Origin: Chloroflexota bacterium
Lineage (GTDB): Bacteria > Chloroflexota > Anaerolineae > Anaerolineales > Villigracilaceae
NCBI GenBank assembly: GCA_016191895.1
Contig: JACPVD010000172.1
Location: 1-5,194, forward strand
Length of the DNA: 5,194 nucleotides
Direction: 5' to 3'
Below the pieces are notes generated by a model that saw only the letters and a list, made by a program, of their open reading frames with translations, ran no database searches and was not told where the DNA came from. A program made the translations under genes and the position numbers. Shown here piece after piece: positions 1 through 5,194 of this stretch; the first letter of the stretch is position 1, and the number at the start of each line of letters is the position of its first letter.

Positions 1-842
1 CCTTCGATGGTTTTCTGGTAGGCGTCCTGTAGCCGTTCGTGCGCGTCTTGCAGGGCCCTTTCTGATTTCTTTCTTTCCGTGATGTCGCGGGACGCGATCT
101 GAATCTCGCTGATGGTTTCCGTTTTCCGGTCGAGGATGGCGCGGGCGGAGGATTCCAACCAGACGTAATGCCCGTTTTTGTGAAGGGCCTGATAGGTGAC
201 GGTGTAGGTGGCATCGTATCGATTCCCTCTGAACAGGTTGCGGACAAAAGAGCGATCGCTTTCGTGGACAATGTCGAAGCTGGTCGTGTCGATCAGTTCC
301 TCGGGTTTGTATCCGAGAATGGTTTCGCAGGCCGGGGAAACATACAACACGCGCCCATCGGTTGCCAGGCGCGAGATCATGTCGCTGGCATTTTCGGCAA
401 GCAGGCGAAACTGCGATTCACTTTCGCGCAGGGCTTTTTGGATTTTGGCGCGTTCGGCGCGCACACCCCATTGTTCGATGGCGCGTTCGGCAAGATGGGG
501 CATATCCAGCATTGACTCGGGCGACTTGACCACGTAATCGAGCGCGCCGGATTTGAGCGCCTCCACAGCGATGCGCTCGTTGCCGTAACTTGTCATGAGG
601 ATAATGGGGGTGGAGAGGGGATCGTGATGATCGGGAAGCAATTCCATGCTTTCCCCATCGGGCAGGCGCCAATCTGCGATGATCAGCACGGGCTCCTGAC
701 TGCGCAGGTATGTGCGCGCTTCGCTAAGCGATTTTGCGCGGTGCAACAGGATGCGGGGGTTTTGATCTTCAAAAGCGCGCTGAATCAACTCCGCATGGGG
801 GTCTTCGTCTTCGATTAAAAGGATGTTGATCCGATCATCCAT
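1..842 (-). CDS. REC-PAS multidomain signalling protein, C-terminus cut by window edge
   Basis: Read on the minus strand from an ATG at 842-840, this frame stays open to base 1, giving 280 full codons plus a partial codon GG that must encode glycine. Residues about 4-125 form a response-regulator receiver domain: acidic pocket E11/D12 (LLIEDED), phosphoacceptor D57 (IIADWRLPDG), T84/S85 (ILMTSYG) and K106 (LDYVVK). A helical linker (about 118-143) leads to a PAS domain at about 145-258, with FRLLAENASDMI, a YVSPACETILGY core, HKNGHYVWLES and the classic end motif SRDITERKKSE. A predicted coiled coil then runs to the edge. No signal peptide or membrane segment is seen, so it is probably cytoplasmic. 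The gene starts about 33 bases after the response-regulator gene, so the two are probably co-transcribed. No good Shine-Dalgarno sequence precedes the ATG. The output domain is outside the window; it could be a histidine kinase, GGDEF or HD-GYP domain. The final residues (AYQKTIEG) resemble linkers that I recall preceding HD-GYP domains, which is an inference only. Confidence 0.93.
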   Translation of the reverse strand, partial: MDDRINILLIEDEDPHAELIQRAFEDQNPRILLHRAKSLSEARTYLRSQEPVLIIADWRLPDGESMELLPDHHDPLSTPIILMTSYGNERIAVEALKSGALDYVVKSPESMLDMPHLAERAIEQWGVRAERAKIQKALRESESQFRLLAENASDMISRLATDGRVLYVSPACETILGYKPEELIDTTSFDIVHESDRSFVRNLFRGNRYDATYTVTYQALHKNGHYVWLESSARAILDRKTETISEIQIASRDITERKKSERALQDAHERLQDAYQKTIE

Positions 843-875
843 GATGGCGTGTTTTCAGCGGAGGGCGCGGGTGCG

Positions 876-1334
876 CTAAATGCGGGGATGTGTATTCCAA
901 CCCAGCCAATAAAACCCCAGGTCGTTCATCAACTTGCTAAATTCATCGAACCCCACAGGTTTTACCAGGTAACTGTTGACATGGTTGTCGTAGGCGCGAG
1001 CCACATCCCTTTCGGCTTCGGAGGTGGTCAGAATGACGACCGGGATGTTTTTCAGTTCGTCCTTTTGCTTGATCTGGTTGAGGACTTCAAGGCCGTCGAC
1101 GCGGGGCAGGCGCAGATCGAGCAGAATCATGTGCGGGCGCGGGCTGGAGGCCGGGTTTTCATACTCGCCGCGCCTGTAGAGATAATCGAGCGCGGTTTGA
1201 CCGTCCATAAAATGCCTGATCTTGTTGGCGATGCGGTGGTCTTCCAGCGTCCTTATCACCAATTCGGCGTGATCGATGTTGTCTTCCACCAGCATCACGA
1301 GTATGGGTTCGCCAATCACTTTTTTCTCCATCAT
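876..1334 (-). CDS. Single-domain response regulator, CheY/Rcp1-like
   Basis: This gene encodes a stand-alone receiver domain of about 150 residues with no DNA-binding or enzymatic output, so it probably signals by protein contact. Counting from a TTG at 1340, the hallmarks are E19/D20 (VMLVEDN), phosphoacceptor D75 (ILLDLRLPRVDG), T105 (VVILTTSE) and K127 (SYLVKPVGF). The DHAELVIRTLE helix, the inserted loop at about residues 55-68 and the LKNIPVVILT segment are typical of the Rcp1 family, whose known members are partners of phytochrome-type and other histidine kinases. The start is uncertain. ATGs lie at 1334 and 1331, with GGAG almost touching them, and a GTG at 1319 has GGAG six bases upstream, which is the best ribosome-binding spacing. 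All choices keep the whole domain. The REC-PAS gene follows on the same strand. No partner kinase is visible unless the truncated neighbour is one. Confidence 0.95.
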   Translation of the reverse strand: MMEKKVIGEPILVMLVEDNIDHAELVIRTLEDHRIANKIRHFMDGQTALDYLYRRGEYENPASSPRPHMILLDLRLPRVDGLEVLNQIKQKDELKNIPVVILTTSEAERDVARAYDNHVNSYLVKPVGFDEFSKLMNDLGFYWLGWNTHPRI

Positions 1335-1389
1335 CTCCAATTGTAAACGATTTGCCGAAAAATTGGCGCGGCTTTCCTGGAAGTGTGTG

Positions 1390-1448
1390 CGTTAAAAAGA
1401 AACGACGGTTTTGCGCCGCGCCCCGGGCGAAAAGGGTGCAACGCAAAA
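1390..1448. repeat. Direct repeat, copy 1
   Basis: This copy shares with copy 2 (1535-1588) the blocks CGTTAAAA, CGACGGTTTTGCGC (14 identical bases, 1403-1416), GGGCGAAAA (1425-1433) and a final ACGCAA-rich end, in the same order and at nearly the same spacing. Bases between the blocks have diverged. Within this copy TTTTGCG (1409-1415) can pair with CGCAAAA (1442-1448), enclosing a GC-rich segment, so the unit may fold as a hairpin. The copy lies upstream of the response-regulator gene. Confidence 0.75.
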
Positions 1449-1454
1449 GTATCG

Positions 1455-1466
1455 GTAAAATTTTAC
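1455..1466. repeat. 12-base perfect palindrome
   Basis: GTAAAATTTTAC is perfectly self-complementary and AT-rich, standing out from the GC-rich surroundings. It lies between direct-repeat copy 1 and the larger inverted repeat. It could be an operator half-site pair or part of the repeat element; a short AT-rich palindrome can also arise by chance. Confidence 0.4.
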
Positions 1467-1472
1467 AATCGC

Positions 1473-1540
1473 TTAACGCAAAGACGCCAAGATGCGGAGA
1501 CGCAAAGAAAAAACATTGCGACTTGGCGTCTTTACGTTAA
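1473..1540. repeat. Imperfect inverted repeat with 19-base arms
   Basis: The left arm at 1473-1491 (TTAACGCAAAGACGCCAAG) and the right arm at 1522-1540 are reverse complements at 18 of 19 positions, separated by 30 bases. The right arm overlaps the start of direct-repeat copy 2. A transcript crossing it could form a long stable stem. It is not followed by a clean T-tract, so I do not call it a terminator. It looks like a dispersed intergenic palindromic repeat or the remnant of a small non-coding element. Confidence 0.8.
1476..1507. repeat. Tandem array of four 8-base units, consensus ACGCAAAG
   Basis: Four consecutive octamers are visible: ACGCAAAG, ACGCCAAG, ATGCGGAG and ACGCAAAG. The outer two are identical and the inner two differ by one and three bases. 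The first two units make up most of the left arm of the inverted repeat, and the other two lie in its loop. Short GCAAAGACGC-type tandem repeats are something I recall from intergenic DNA of several environmental bacteria, but I cannot check that here. Confidence 0.75.
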
Positions 1541-1588
1541 AACTTTCGACGGTTTTGCGCTACTCCAGGGCGAAAAAGCAAAACGCAA
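1535..1588. repeat. Direct repeat, copy 2
   Basis: This is the second copy of the unit at 1390-1448, with the same ordered blocks: CGTTAAAA (1535-1542), CGACGGTTTTGCGC (1547-1560), GGGCGAAAA (1568-1576) and an ACGCAA end. GTTTTGC (1552-1558) can pair with GCAAAAC (1578-1584), so the potential to form a hairpin is kept although the bases between differ from copy 1. It ends about 18 bases before the -10 box of the antagonist gene, so it may influence that promoter. Confidence 0.75.
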
Positions 1589-1605
1589 TTTACGACCGAG
1601 TGCGG

Positions 1606-1611
1606 TATAAT
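1606..1611 (+). promoter_or_regulatory. Probable -10 box (TATAAT) for the STAS antagonist gene
   Basis: A perfect TATAAT lies 44 bases before the ATG at 1656, which would leave a leader of roughly 35-40 bases. The expected -35 position (about 1582-1589) holds no TTGACA-like hexamer, so either the promoter needs an activator or the -35 contact is weak. The region upstream is direct-repeat copy 2. Confidence 0.5.
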
Positions 1612-1642
1612 TTTGAACGTATTAAACATCCACCCTGCTGAC

Positions 1643-1648
1643 GGAGGA
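1643..1648 (+). promoter_or_regulatory. Strong ribosome-binding site for the STAS gene
   Basis: GGAGGA ends seven bases before the ATG at 1656. It is the best Shine-Dalgarno match in the window and fixes that start. It suggests high expression of the antagonist compared with the kinase, whose start lacks such a site. Confidence 0.8.
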
Positions 1649-1655
1649 ATCATTC

Positions 1656-1991
1656 ATGGAAATCACAACTCAGGAATTTAAACACTGCGATCTGTTTAAA
1701 ATAAAAGGCCGTGTCGACAGTTCCACCGCGCCGGAGTTTTCCAAAGCCCTTGAAAACGCCAATAACGACGGCCATTTCAAGATCGCCATCGACATGAGCG
1801 AACTCGAATACATGTCCAGCGCCGGTTTCCGCGCCTTGCTCGCCACCCAGAGAAACTGCAAGCGCTATAACCGCGGCGAACTGGTGCTTGTCAGCGTACC
1901 GGAACGGATTCGCGAGGCCCTCGAACTTGCTGGTTTCACCGAACTCTTCAAGACTTTCGATGACACCGTCGAAGCGGTGGGTAGTTTCTAG
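1656..1991 (+). CDS. STAS-domain anti-sigma factor antagonist (RsbV/SpoIIAA-like)
   Basis: This 111-residue protein is a single STAS domain, the normal size for the family. It opens with a beta-strand region (CDLFKIKGRVDSSTAPEF) typical of antagonists, followed by the signature IDMSELEYMSSAGFRALLAT at about 45-63. Aligned with SpoIIAA, where the phosphorylated serine lies in a DSSG motif, the likely phosphorylation site is S55 in MSSAG; S54 replaces the aspartate and A56 the second serine. The C-terminal part (ELVLVSVPERIREALELAGF) is the usual alpha/beta end of the fold. In the family, the unphosphorylated form binds a RsbW-type kinase and frees its target, and phosphorylation by that kinase ends binding. 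The kinase and phosphatase genes follow on the same strand, supporting this role. A terminator-like hairpin lies just downstream, so the gene may also be transcribed alone. Confidence 0.93.
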   Translation: MEITTQEFKHCDLFKIKGRVDSSTAPEFSKALENANNDGHFKIAIDMSELEYMSSAGFRALLATQRNCKRYNRGELVLVSVPERIREALELAGFTELFKTFDDTVEAVGSF

Positions 1992-2027
1992 TTGAATGCC
2001 CGGACGATTTAAAAAAATGTCAAACGG

Positions 2028-2067
2028 CCGCCTCTATGCCTGCATGATGGAGGCGGTTTTCGATTTT
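2028..2067 (+). terminator. Terminator-like hairpin between antagonist and kinase genes
   Basis: CCGCCTCTAT (2028-2037) pairs with ATGGAGGCGG (2047-2056) as a ten-base stem with one U-G pair and a nine-base loop. TTTT follows directly, and after CGA comes another TTTT. This is the form of an intrinsic terminator. It lies in the 80-base gap after the STAS stop and ends only about five bases before the kinase ATG, so it could attenuate rather than separate the genes. The stem also contains GGAGG (2049-2053), 18 bases from the next ATG, too far for normal ribosome binding. Confidence 0.7.
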
Positions 2068-2071
2068 ACCC

Positions 2072-2482
2072 ATGCCAAAAACGACTTTTCCCGCCAAATT
2101 CGAATACCTGGATGAAATCCGCGATTTCGTAGCGGAGATTGCGCGCGAGGGAGGTTTCACGGAAAAGGAAATTTATTCCCTGCAACTTGCCGCCGACGAG
2201 GCCGCTTCCAACATCATCGAGCACGCCTATGAGGGCGTTGCAAACGGCAGCGTGGATATTTCCTGTTCCATGCAGGGTAATTCAATCGTGATTATTATGC
2301 GCGACCAGGGCGCGCCGTTCGACCCGTCCACAGTGAAACAACCCAATCTCAAGGCCGATCTCTCCGAGCGCCAGATCGGCGGGCTGGGTGTGTACCTCAT
2401 GCGCAAGATCATGGACGAGGTTCGTTACGAATCCAATTCGCGAACAGGAAACCTGCTCACAATGATCAAGCGCAGGGGATAA
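2072..2482 (+). CDS. Anti-sigma factor serine kinase, RsbW/SpoIIAB-like (HATPase_c_2)
   Basis: This 136-residue protein is a GHKL-type ATPase domain of the usual RsbW length. The N-box LAADEAASNIIEHAY (about 39-53) carries the general base E43, the Mg-binding N47 and H51. The ATP-binding G1 box is RDQGAPFDP (D78, G80), and the G2-like loop is GGLGVYLM (103-110). The C-terminal strand MDEVRYESNSRTGNLLTMIKR closes the fold. Family members phosphorylate a STAS antagonist on serine and hold a target, often a sigma factor, when not bound by the antagonist. The STAS gene lies upstream and the phosphatase gene starts five bases after this stop. The ATG at 2072 has no good Shine-Dalgarno sequence at normal distance, and no better in-frame start exists upstream, so translation may be weak or coupled to an unusual leader. 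The sequence does not show whether its target is a sigma factor. Confidence 0.93.
   Translation: MPKTTFPAKFEYLDEIRDFVAEIAREGGFTEKEIYSLQLAADEAASNIIEHAYEGVANGSVDISCSMQGNSIVIIMRDQGAPFDPSTVKQPNLKADLSERQIGGLGVYLMRKIMDEVRYESNSRTGNLLTMIKRRG
2474..2479 (+). promoter_or_regulatory. Ribosome-binding site of the phosphatase gene inside the kinase gene end
   Basis: AGGGGA overlaps the last codons of the kinase gene and ends eight bases before the ATG at 2488. With the five-base gap between the genes this points to a shared transcript and probably coupled translation, and it fixes the phosphatase start. Confidence 0.65.
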
Positions 2483-2487
2483 TTACA

Positions 2488-5194
2488 ATGCCTGAGTCGT
2501 GGGATTGGCGTCAGCTTGCAAGTTTGGGGGAACAACTTCGCAGTGAAGGCTCTCTCGCCGCACAGCGCGATCGCATCGTGTCCATGACCAGCCGCCTGCT
2601 CGATGGCGCGGTGGATGTCTGGTTGAACGAAACTGTTTTTCGCCTGCCCGATTGGGATGAAAAACGCGCATTCCCACCACAGCCTCCAAAAGGCGGGATG
2701 CGGCTGGCGATCAAGGCGGGAAAACTCACCACCCAAAAAATCAACAGGAAGAAAAAAAACGCGTCCCGCGTGACCTTTGCCTCGATCCCGCTCGAGGATC
2801 ATGGAATTACGTTGGGGGCTCTTCAAGTCACCCGTCCGAAAGGGCCGCTCTTTGCATCCGACGAATTGAACATGCTCCAGGGCCTCGGCCAAATTGTGAC
2901 GATGAGCCTGCTGGCCTCTCACCGCGCTGAAGTGGAACAGTTTCGCTTGAGGCAGTTGAATCTTGTGCGCGAGGTGAGCGCGCAGATCGCAAACGTTCTC
3001 AATGTGGATGAACTTGCCACGCGTGTTACCCGCTTGATTCAGGAAACGTTCAATTATTACTACGTCGCCATTTTTACGCTGAAACCAAATTCAAAGTCGC
3101 TTCGGTTTCGCGCCAGCGCGGTGGCCCGTCGCACCGGGAAGAAGAAGGCCTCCATTGCGCTGGAAGTGGAAGCGGGGCAGGGATTGATCGGGGAATGCGC
3201 GCTGAGTGGGCAGCAAATCATCAGCGACGATGTCCGCGCGGACCCGCGCTATCGCTTCATAGACAGCCTGCCCGAAACGAAGTCTGAAGTTGTCATTCCC
3301 TTGAAAATCGAAGATCGCGTCCTGGGCGTGCTGGATGTTCAAAGCAACCAATTGCAGGCCTTCCACCCAAATGATTTGTTAATTCTCAATGCGCTGGCCG
3401 ATAACATTGCCCGCGCCGTCGAAGGCGCGAGGTTGTACGGCAGTCTGCGCCGCCGTGCCGAGCAGATGACCCTCGTTTCAGAGATTAGCAAGAAGGTCAC
3501 GTCCACGCTTGATTTGCCCGAGATCATGCGGGACGCGGCGTCGCTTATCCATGAAAAATTTGGATATGCCCACGTTTCGCTGTTTACCGTTCACCCCAAT
3601 CGCCGCCTGATCGTCTATGAGGCGGGGAGCGGCAGGCGCAGTAAAAAACTCGACGGTTTTACCATTTCACTGGACGAACCGGATGGCATCATGCCCTGGG
3701 TGGCGCGGAACGCCAAAACCGTCCTTGCCAACGATGTGACGAAGCATGATCGTTATCTCCCTTCACCTCTGCCGCCGAAAAATACGCGTTCCGAATTGTG
3801 CGTGCCATTGATCTATAACGAGGACGTTGTCGGCCTGCTCGATATTCAATCGGACAGACTCAATGCCTTCACTGAAGACGACCGCATGATTTTCGAAGCG
3901 GTTGCCGATACCATGGCGGCGGCGATTCGCAATGCCGATTTGTACCGCTCTGAAAAGTGGCGGCGCCAGGTATCCGACAGTTTGCGCGAAGTGGCAGGCT
4001 TGATCTCCAACAATGTCGGCGTGGATGAAGTGCTGGAGACGATCCTCTCCGAACTGGATCGCAACCTGCCGATTGATATTGCCGCCATCTGGCTGTTGCA
4101 AGGCGATGAACTCTGTCTCTCCGCGGTGCATGGATGCGATGCAAACCAGCTTGAAAACGTATGCATTGCCAACCCCGATGCAACGTACGCCATGGCCGAG
4201 GCGTTGATGTCTGATGTTCCCATCATCCGCCGGGCCGATGAACCCATCTGGCCATCGGGTCTTGCCGCCGGGTACGAGCATAATTATTCCGCCATTGCCG
4301 CGCCGTTGCGTGTGGGCGACCGTTCGCTGGGCGTATTGACATTGGCGCATCATACTTCGGGGCGATATGGTCATGAAGCGCAGGCCGTTACAACAACCTT
4401 TGCCAGTTACGCTTCCGTCGCCATCGAAAACGCGCGTTTGTACGATGCGGCGCAGGAACAGGCCTACGCCTCTGCCGCGTTGTTGCAGGTGGCACAGGCG
4501 GTTGTCAGTTTGAACGATCTCGATGAAATTCTCGGATCGATCACGCGCATTCTGCCGATTTTGGTGGGCGTGTATCGCGTGTCCATTTATCGCTGGGATC
4601 CATTGCGCGAGACGTTTACTGCCGCGCATGAATTTGGTTTCGCAGAAGACGAAGAAATAACCATGACCGAGAAGGAATTCAAGCCCGGGTCATTTCCGTT
4701 GCTGGATTATGTGCGCGAACAAAATGTGATGGTGACACATCCGCTCAGTTCCCGGGGAGGCCCCCTCTCATGGCTGAAGATTCAACCCACAGCGGAGTCG
4801 GATGCGAATGTTGTCGATCCTGATCGACTGTTGATGGCGGTCCCGTTGTCGATCAAAAACGATTTATTCGGCGTCCTCTTGATCGAAGAAGCCAAGAACG
4901 GCCGCCGTTTTCGCGCGCGGCGTTTCGAGATCATCAACGGCATTGCGCAACAGGCCGCGCTTGCGATTCAAAACGACCTGTTGCAACAGGAGATGGTGGT
5001 GCGCGAACGCCTCGAGACCGAAGTGCAACTGGCGCGGCAGATCCAGCAGACGTTCATCCCGGACACGCTGCCCGCGCATCCGCAGTGGGAGATGGCGGCG
5101 CGCTGGCGAACGGCGCGGCAGGTGGGCGGCGACTTTTACGATGTGATCGAATTGCCAAACGGAAAGATCGGGATTTTTATCGCGGATGTTGCCG
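2488..5194 (+). CDS. Multi-GAF SpoIIE/RsbU-type serine phosphatase, C-terminus cut by window edge
   Basis: The frame is open from the ATG at 2488 to the right edge: 902 full codons with no stop. No membrane segment or signal peptide is seen, so it is a cytoplasmic sensor. Residues about 10-150 look like a degenerate GAF domain (ITLGALQV, FASDELNMLQGLGQIV) with a Lys-rich stretch near 86-91. Clearer GAF domains follow at about 170-315 (GLIGECALSG, VLGVLDVQS), 340-485 (VVGLLDIQS), 510-655 (SLGVLTLAHH, SVAIENARLY) and 675-832 (LFGVLLIEE, ALAIQNDLL). Each ends in a helix that links to the next. The PP2C-like phosphatase domain begins at about 840 with the linker motif LARQIQQTFIPDTLP, then VGGDFYDV (metal-binding D882, with D885) and IADVA (D900) at the edge; roughly 180 further residues are expected. 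In the family this enzyme dephosphorylates a STAS antagonist in response to GAF input, and here that antagonist is probably encoded at 1656-1991. The GAF ligands cannot be told from sequence. Confidence 0.95.
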   Translation, partial: MPESWDWRQLASLGEQLRSEGSLAAQRDRIVSMTSRLLDGAVDVWLNETVFRLPDWDEKRAFPPQPPKGGMRLAIKAGKLTTQKINRKKKNASRVTFASIPLEDHGITLGALQVTRPKGPLFASDELNMLQGLGQIVTMSLLASHRAEVEQFRLRQLNLVREVSAQIANVLNVDELATRVTRLIQETFNYYYVAIFTLKPNSKSLRFRASAVARRTGKKKASIALEVEAGQGLIGECALSGQQIISDDVRADPRYRFIDSLPETKSEVVIPLKIEDRVLGVLDVQSNQLQAFHPNDLLILNALADNIARAVEGARLYGSLRRRAEQMTLVSEISKKVTSTLDLPEIMRDAASLIHEKFGYAHVSLFTVHPNRRLIVYEAGSGRRSKKLDGFTISLDEPDGIMPWVARNAKTVLANDVTKHDRYLPSPLPPKNTRSELCVPLIYNEDVVGLLDIQSDRLNAFTEDDRMIFEAVADTMAAAIRNADLYRSEKWRRQVSDSLREVAGLISNNVGVDEVLETILSELDRNLPIDIAAIWLLQGDELCLSAVHGCDANQLENVCIANPDATYAMAEALMSDVPIIRRADEPIWPSGLAAGYEHNYSAIAAPLRVGDRSLGVLTLAHHTSGRYGHEAQAVTTTFASYASVAIENARLYDAAQEQAYASAALLQVAQAVVSLNDLDEILGSITRILPILVGVYRVSIYRWDPLRETFTAAHEFGFAEDEEITMTEKEFKPGSFPLLDYVREQNVMVTHPLSSRGGPLSWLKIQPTAESDANVVDPDRLLMAVPLSIKNDLFGVLLIEEAKNGRRFRARRFEIINGIAQQAALAIQNDLLQQEMVVRERLETEVQLARQIQQTFIPDTLPAHPQWEMAARWRTARQVGGDFYDVIELPNGKIGIFIADVA

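Larger units (their letters stand above)
1335..1655. other. Divergent intergenic region, repeat-rich, no gene
   Basis: This stretch separates the minus-strand response-regulator gene from the plus-strand antagonist gene, so it should carry promoters for both directions. Short open frames cross it, but they have no recognisable domain and run through repeated sequence, so I do not call a gene. What it holds is listed separately: two diverged direct repeats, an imperfect inverted repeat, an octamer tandem array, a small palindrome, one good -10 box on the plus strand and a strong ribosome-binding site. I found no convincing promoter for the minus strand. Confidence 0.8.

Noticed and set aside
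168..818. Several plus- and minus-strand frames of 64-115 codons
   Set aside because: They overlap the REC-PAS reading frame, which is continuous from 842 to 1 and carries receiver and PAS motifs. None of the others shows a domain.
849..1346. Plus-strand open frame of 165 codons
   Set aside because: It is the complement of the response-regulator gene, which has all receiver hallmarks on the minus strand.
1473..1540. Intrinsic terminator
   Set aside because: The stem is strong, but neither side has a proper T-tract and it lies between divergent genes, upstream of both, where no transcript needs ending.
1390..1590. CRISPR array
   Set aside because: There are only two diverged direct-repeat copies about 144 bases apart, with no regular repeat-spacer pattern and no cas genes.
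1390..1590. Insertion sequence
   Set aside because: No transposase or remnant of one is present. At most it is a small non-coding repeat element.
1352..1610. Two short plus-strand frames in the intergenic region
   Set aside because: They run through direct and inverted repeats, have no domain and have no convincing ribosome-binding site.
2425..2922. Minus-strand frame of 165 codons across the kinase/phosphatase junction
   Set aside because: It is antisense to two well-supported genes, with no ribosome site or recognisable domain.
3763..4629. Long minus-strand open frame of 288 codons
   Set aside because: It lies wholly under the phosphatase gene, whose plus-strand frame shows repeated GAF motifs. 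The minus-strand protein shows no domain and has shadow-like composition.

Overview
This is a bacterial signalling locus with two divergent gene groups separated by an intergenic stretch of about 320 bases that is rich in repeats. The DNA looks moderately GC-rich, with GC-leaning codon use. The protein architectures suggest an environmental Gram-positive-like or deep-branching bacterium: a soluble SpoIIE-type phosphatase with several GAF domains, a RsbW-like kinase, a STAS antagonist, and a REC-PAS protein whose end resembles linkers leading into HD-GYP domains. My best guess is Chloroflexota (Anaerolineae). This rests on overall resemblance only; no marker gene is present.

Left part, minus strand (1-1334): a single-domain Rcp1/CheY-like response regulator is followed after about 33 bases by a REC-PAS multidomain protein that runs off the left edge. 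They probably form one transcription unit. The output domain of the second gene lies outside the window.

Centre (1335-1655): no credible gene. It holds two diverged direct-repeat copies about 144 bases apart. Between them, with its right arm overlapping the second copy, is a 19-base imperfect inverted repeat containing an 8-base tandem array (consensus ACGCAAAG). A 12-base perfect palindrome is also present. A TATAAT box and a strong ribosome-binding site lead into the plus-strand genes.

Right part, plus strand (1656-5194): three genes form a partner-switching module. They encode a SpoIIAA/RsbV-type STAS antagonist, a RsbW/SpoIIAB-type kinase and a large cytoplasmic RsbU/SpoIIE-type phosphatase. 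The phosphatase has about five GAF-like domains and is cut by the right edge within its catalytic domain. A terminator-like hairpin sits between the first two genes, while the kinase and phosphatase genes are only 5 bases apart. By analogy with known systems, the kinase phosphorylates the antagonist on serine. The phosphatase removes that phosphate when its GAF sensors are stimulated, and the freed antagonist then traps the kinase. The usual final target, a sigma factor, is not encoded in the window.

The longest reading frame in the window is the phosphatase, open from 2488 to the right edge. All longer minus-strand frames under it are shadows.
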